Source of the DNA: Cyanobacteria bacterium UBA7753
GTDB taxonomy: Bacteria; Cyanobacteriota; Vampirovibrionia; Gastranaerophilales; Gastranaerophilaceae
Length of the DNA stretch: 64,000 nt
Reading direction: 5' to 3'
Assembly: GCA_002481545.1 (NCBI GenBank)
Contig: DLEF01000057.1
Span: 6,539 to 70,538 of the forward strand
Shown here: positions 60,115-64,000 of the stretch, piece by piece
How positions within the stretch are numbered: the stretch's first letter is position 1
How the letters are laid out: each line of letters opens with the position of its first letter
Program-made: the position numbers and the translations under genes
Notes under the pieces: model-generated
What the model saw: only the letters and a program-made list of their open reading frames with translations
Told to the model about the DNA's origin: nothing
Databases searched by the model: none

Positions 60115-61026
60115 CTATGCGTGCGGATGTGCTTTTTGATATTCGTGGATAAGGTGCTGCGAAGATATATGGGTATAAATCTGGGTATTTGAAATACTTG
60201 CGTGCCCGAGAAGTTCCTGCACAACCCTTAAATCCGCTCCGTTTTCTATCATCTTAGTAGCGAAACTGTGCCTGAACATATGCGGTGTCACGTGTTTCGG
60301 CAACTGTATTTTGTCCACAACCTCATTTATAGCATTTCTTATGCTTTTTGTCTGCAGTCTGTAGCCCGTCTTATTAACAAATACAGGAGATGAGTCCGTA
60401 GTAGGTTGGTTAGAATCTTTCATAATAAGAGGTCTTGCAAAATCTATGTATTGCTGCAAATATTTTTTTGCTCTTTCAGATACCAGTACAATACGTTCTT
60501 TTGCACCTTTACCGAAAACGGTTATTTCATTTTCTTCAAGGTTTAAATCATCAAAGTTGAGTCCGCTAAGTTCCGATACACGCATACCCGTAGCCCATAA
60601 AAGCTCCATAATAGCCTTATTCCTTAAGCCTGCGGGAGTGTCCGTATTAACATTTTCAAGCAATTTCAACATTTCATCATCGGTTAAAAACTTTGGCAAT
60701 GATTTCGGTTTCTTTGGCGATGACAGGTTTTCGACAGGGTTAACCGCTATCATTTGGGTTTTATACAGGTATTTAAAGAAACTTCTTATAGCAGCGATTT
60801 TACGCGATACTGTAGTCTTTTTGTAATTGAATTTTTGGATAAAATACAAATATTCTCTTAATTTATCATAAGTAACCTTATCAGGTCTTAAATAATTACA
60901 CCAAATAAAAAACGATAAAATATCAGATTTATACGCCTTAACAGTGTGTTTTGAGAAGTTTTTCTCCACTTCCAAGTATGCCGTAAAACTTTTCAAATAT
61001 ACATCAAATGAAGTATTTATTGCCAT
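60115..61026 (-). CDS. Tyrosine recombinase XerC/XerD
   Basis: A 303-residue site-specific recombinase. The N-terminal SAM-like DNA-binding domain (1-95) leads to the catalytic domain with all active residues: Arg149 (TGMRVSEL), Lys173 (FGKGAKER), His249-x-x-Arg252 (HMFRHSFA), His275 (LLGHASI) and Tyr284 (TQIYTH). It resolves chromosome dimers at dif. Length and HMFRHSFAT favour the chromosomal XerC/XerD type over a phage integrase; no att site or phage gene is nearby. Whether a second Xer exists cannot be seen. No clear binding site precedes the ATG. Confidence 0.9.
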   Translation of the reverse strand: MAINTSFDVYLKSFTAYLEVEKNFSKHTVKAYKSDILSFFIWCNYLRPDKVTYDKLREYLYFIQKFNYKKTTVSRKIAAIRSFFKYLYKTQMIAVNPVENLSSPKKPKSLPKFLTDDEMLKLLENVNTDTPAGLRNKAIMELLWATGMRVSELSGLNFDDLNLEENEITVFGKGAKERIVLVSERAKKYLQQYIDFARPLIMKDSNQPTTDSSPVFVNKTGYRLQTKSIRNAINEVVDKIQLPKHVTPHMFRHSFATKMIENGADLRVVQELLGHASISNTQIYTHISSQHLIHEYQKAHPHA

Positions 61027-61114
61027 TCTGACTTGAACCCATGTTGTAATTTGACCGTTACTATTATAAAATAAAATTAAGCATATGCCAACCGGAAAGG
61101 ATTAAAAGGATATT

Positions 61115-63055
61115 ATGAAGAAAAAGGCAGTAATTGGAACATTATCAGTATTGTTGGCGTTGAGCGCCACAAATATTTCTTACTCTGCACCCGTAAATTT
61201 AGAAAAAAACATTGCCCAAATCAACAGCTCAATCCAAAAGGCGAACTATAAAGGCGCAGACGAAGTTATTTACAGAACATTAACCGAATACAGCAATAAT
61301 CTTGATGTACAAGCACTTGCTGCAGTATCTTGGGCATTACAATCAAAACTTGAGTTGGCTCAAGACCAAATCGACAGATTAAAAAACATTATCCCGAAAA
61401 GTTCCAACCTACACTTCGCACAAGGTGTTGTAGCATTCAAAAGAATGAACTCTTCAAACCTTGAATACAGAAACAGAGCAGATGCACTTTTTGATCAGGC
61501 AAAAAGAGAGTTTAAATATGCAATTCAATTAGATCCGCATAATTACAAAGCATACAATGCACTGGGTGTTGTAAACTTGAAAGAAGGAGATGTTGACTCC
61601 GCAAAAGCAAACATTGAAAAAGCTTTGAAATTAGCACCTAATTATGCAATCGCTGTTGATAACCTCGGAATGGTTTATCAAGCTGAACAAAATTTAGCAA
61701 AAGCTGAAGAATATTACAAAAAAGCAATTAAAATAAATCCTAATTCACATACGGCTTACTACCACTTAGCACAGTTGGAATGCGACAGAGGAAATTATTC
61801 AAAATGCTTAACTTACGTAGACAAATGTCTTGCTTGGCAAGGGTATTCAAGCTATGCATACAACCTGAGAGGTGATGCTTTCAGATTACAAGGCAACGAG
61901 GCCGCAGCAATCGGAGCTTACAAAAAAGCTATTGAAATCACTCCTGAGAATTTAGCACCTTATGCAAATTTAGCTGCTATCTATGAAGGACGTAAGGATT
62001 TTGACTTAGCGTTAGAACAATATAAAACTATATTGTCAGTAAACCCTAACTCGGAACAAACATTATTGAAGGTAGCTGATATTTACTTGGAATCAGGTAA
62101 ATACAACGAGGCTATCAGCTATTATGAAAAATTAAATTCCAATTTAAAATTGGAGGGTATAAAAGGATTTGCGTCCGCATATTACGGATTAGCAATGGAT
62201 TCAGCGAACAAAGCAACTTTCTCCTCCGATAAGAAATTGTTACAAGCTTATGACTACTTGGAAAAAGCAATCAAATGCGATCCGAGTGATTTAGAGTTGT
62301 ATCTTGCAAAGGCAAAAATTGCATCTCTTATCAATAAACCGTCTCAATCCGTAGCAAGCTTAAATCAAATTATTAACAGCCCTGCAGATTCTATAGATGA
62401 TTATATTGTAAAAGGTGACGCTTATTCAACCTTGGGCGACTACAAAGCCGCTACACAAGAATACAAAAAGGCTGTATCTTGTGCAAGAACAATTGATGAT
62501 AAAGTATTTTTAGGTGAAATATTCACTTTCAATAAACAGTTTGACGAGGCAAAAGGACTCTTTAACGATGTTTTGAGAGCCGATCCGTCAAATATCATTG
62601 CACAAAACAACCTTGCTTATATCAACAGATCAAGAGATTATGCAGATTTACAGGTCAAGAATGCAAAATATTTCAGAATAAGAAACAGTATGTTCTTTGA
62701 AAGAGAATATCTTAACAAGGCTTTAAAATCAGATCCGTATAATGTTGAAGCTAACATCTATATGGGCAGATTAAACCAAAGACAACGCAAATACACTGCA
62801 GCATATAACAATTATGCGATTGTAGTTGCAAAATCTAAAGATTTTAAAACAACGTCACAATATACAAGACGTCTTAATAAGATGAAAGCAAAAATAAATA
62901 AATCATACCTGCCTTCACCTTATAAAAAGACTTCTACGGTTAGCCCGCAGCCTTCTAACGTGAAGAATGTTAACTCTGTAAACAGTTCTTCCAAACCTAA
63001 AACAAGAAGTTTTAACGGCTCAACCGTAAACTACGCACCAAAAGCAGTAAAATAA
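61115..63055 (+). CDS. Exported tetratricopeptide-repeat protein
   Basis: A 646-residue protein with a Sec signal peptide (KKKAVIGTLSVLLALSATNI, likely cleavage after YSA at about residue 25). It is built of about a dozen TPR units, the clearest around 145-180 (HNYKAYNALGVVNLKEGDVD), 180-215 (NYAIAVDNLGMVYQAEQNLA), 215-250, 283-320 (ENLAPYANLAAIYEGRKDFD) and 430-465. The last ~60 residues are basic and Ser/Pro/Asn-rich. It is probably a periplasmic scaffold for protein complexes. The start has AAAAGGATATT. A 93-residue gene and engB follow. Confidence 0.85.
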   Translation: MKKKAVIGTLSVLLALSATNISYSAPVNLEKNIAQINSSIQKANYKGADEVIYRTLTEYSNNLDVQALAAVSWALQSKLELAQDQIDRLKNIIPKSSNLHFAQGVVAFKRMNSSNLEYRNRADALFDQAKREFKYAIQLDPHNYKAYNALGVVNLKEGDVDSAKANIEKALKLAPNYAIAVDNLGMVYQAEQNLAKAEEYYKKAIKINPNSHTAYYHLAQLECDRGNYSKCLTYVDKCLAWQGYSSYAYNLRGDAFRLQGNEAAAIGAYKKAIEITPENLAPYANLAAIYEGRKDFDLALEQYKTILSVNPNSEQTLLKVADIYLESGKYNEAISYYEKLNSNLKLEGIKGFASAYYGLAMDSANKATFSSDKKLLQAYDYLEKAIKCDPSDLELYLAKAKIASLINKPSQSVASLNQIINSPADSIDDYIVKGDAYSTLGDYKAATQEYKKAVSCARTIDDKVFLGEIFTFNKQFDEAKGLFNDVLRADPSNIIAQNNLAYINRSRDYADLQVKNAKYFRIRNSMFFEREYLNKALKSDPYNVEANIYMGRLNQRQRKYTAAYNNYAIVVAKSKDFKTTSQYTRRLNKMKAKINKSYLPSPYKKTSTVSPQPSNVKNVNSVNSSSKPKTRSFNGSTVNYAPKAVK

Positions 63056-63107
63056 AACATGACTTTTAACGTAGCAAATTATAATCTTTAGGTTTGTTAG
63101 GATAAGT

Positions 63108-63389
63108 ATGAATATTTTTCAAACATTTGAAATATTTTTAAGAAAACCGATGAGCATATTAAAACAAGGACTTGTTAGTATTGTTCACATCAAAGCTGAA
63201 AATATGTTCGCTAAAAAGGCGATAAACGCGGATTTGATGAAAAACAAAACACAGATAACAGTCGTAAATAATGAGAAAGTATATAATTTACTAAAGACGG
63301 TAACCTATCGTGTTCAAAAGCGACAAGAAGCACTTGAGAACAAGGATAAACCACTAAAGACGGAAACACTATTGGAAATACATAAATGA
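63108..63389 (+). CDS. Small basic protein of unknown function
   Basis: A 93-residue protein I do not recognise. It is basic, mostly helical, with one weak amphipathic N-terminal stretch (FQTFEIFLRKPMSILKQGLV) and a Lys/Glu-rich end. Its stop overlaps the engB start by 4 bases (ATGA), so it is translated and coupled to engB; a ribosome-related role is a guess from this context. No close binding site is seen at the ATG. Confidence 0.65.
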   Translation: MNIFQTFEIFLRKPMSILKQGLVSIVHIKAENMFAKKAINADLMKNKTQITVVNNEKVYNLLKTVTYRVQKRQEALENKDKPLKTETLLEIHK

Positions 63390-63976
63390 AATATCTTGCA
63401 GGAACATATTTAATCAGCGCAGAAAAGCTTTCACAATGCCCCGATTATGTTCTGCCCGAGTTTCCGCTTTTAGGAAGGTCAAATGTAGGTAAGTCGTCAT
63501 TTATAAACGCACTTGCAAATAATAAAAAGCTTGCTAAAACCTCAAACACACCCGGAAAAACAAGGTTAATCAATTTATTTAATTTTTCCGACAAGTTTAC
63601 TGTTGCCGATTTACCGGGGTACGGATATGCAAAGGTATCTAAAGAGGTTCAAAACAGGTGGCAAAGAAACTTGGAAGAATACCTTTTGAACAGAAAACAA
63701 ATAAACACCCTAATCCAACTTATCGACGCAAGACACGACGTTCAAAAGAATGATTTACAAATGAGAGAATGGGTTGAGGCGAATAATTTACCTATTATAA
63801 CAATAGCTACAAAGATAGATTATGTGGCGAAATCAAAGACTTTGAATGTTTTATCTAAATTCAGAAAAACACTCGGAGGGATAGTCTTACCGTTCAGCGC
63901 AACGGATTCCAGATATAATGAGGGAATATTTGATAAGCTGGAAGAACTTATTGAAGAAAAAACTCAAACTGTATAG
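63386..63976 (+). CDS. engB: Ribosome biogenesis GTP-binding protein EngB/YsxC
   Basis: A 196-residue essential GTPase for assembly of the large ribosomal subunit. G motifs: G1 GRSNVGKSS (about 30-38), G2 Thr in SNTPGKTR, G3 DLPGYGYA, G4 TKIDY and G5 SATDS. The compact length and G1 position are typical of YsxC/EngB. It overlaps the small basic gene by 4 bases. The gene is complete; 24 bases remain to the window edge. Confidence 0.96.
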   Translation: MKYLAGTYLISAEKLSQCPDYVLPEFPLLGRSNVGKSSFINALANNKKLAKTSNTPGKTRLINLFNFSDKFTVADLPGYGYAKVSKEVQNRWQRNLEEYLLNRKQINTLIQLIDARHDVQKNDLQMREWVEANNLPIITIATKIDYVAKSKTLNVLSKFRKTLGGIVLPFSATDSRYNEGIFDKLEELIEEKTQTV

Positions 63977-64000
63977 AAAACCAAGTAGGTCGGCATTACT

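Noticed and set aside
60115..61026. Phage or integrative-element integrase
   Set aside because: The sequence matches chromosomal XerC/XerD, and no att sites, tRNA junction or phage genes lie nearby.

Overview
The window looks like a chromosomal segment from a non-photosynthetic relative of Cyanobacteria, most likely a gut Melainabacteria/Vampirovibrionia lineage such as Gastranaerophilales. The main evidence is an RNA polymerase operon rpoB-rpoC1-rpoC2 with beta-prime split into two genes at the cyanobacterial/chloroplast site, a tRNA-Glu with a chloroplast-like acceptor end, lipid A synthesis (lpxA), two [FeFe]-hydrogenase maturases (hydF, hydE) and AT-rich DNA. The lineage call is inference: no 16S gene is present.

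Layout. 1-6 kb: end of a pseudouridine synthase gene, small proteins, ogt, a SEC-C protein, a CNNM/CorC membrane protein, hydF. 6-14.5 kb: an orphan transketolase C-terminal subunit overlapping ftsE-ftsX, two small redox/hydrolase genes around an intergenic repeat, a HEPN/MNT toxin-antitoxin pair, then pyrH-frr-cdsA-rnc-rpe. 14.5-18.7 kb: a dicarboxylate/amino-acid symporter, a GGDEF diguanylate cyclase overlapping hydE, and tRNA-Glu. 18.8-25.8 kb: minus-strand nnrD-trmL-pgsA, a Gfo/Idh oxidoreductase, panC-panB, yvcK and pxpA. 26-29 kb: a 699-residue protein of unknown family and lpxA. 29-38 kb: rpoB-rpoC1-rpoC2. 38.5-50 kb: a protein with a C-terminal ADP-ribosyltransferase-like domain, gatB-gatC, pyrG, a pabB-pabC fusion with pabA, a HAD hydrolase, a phosphodiester glycosidase and a Ser-tailed membrane protein. 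50-55.2 kb: the alpha ribosomal operon infA-rpmJ-rpsM-rpsK-rpsD-rpoA-rplQ-truA-rplM-rpsI. 55.2-64 kb: a 278-bp miniature element with perfect 20-bp inverted ends, a matrixin-type protease, ebfC-recR, an oligopeptide ABC ATPase, a four-domain rpsA, xerC/D, a TPR protein and engB.

Most genes are housekeeping. The accessory signal lies in (i) three large proteins without a Sec signal that combine disordered tails with hydrophobic cores, one ending in an R-STS-QxE ADP-ribosyltransferase domain; (ii) the HEPN/MNT pair; and (iii) several families of intergenic palindromes: a GGTGCGGT stem-loop, GTCAGG palindromes, tandem GGGGTAAA, and the 278-bp element. No CRISPR array, rRNA, prophage or complete insertion sequence was seen. 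Several starts were moved from the longest open frame because of a ribosome binding site or family N-terminus. They include GTG for the transketolase subunit and rpsA, and TTG for hydE and pgsA.
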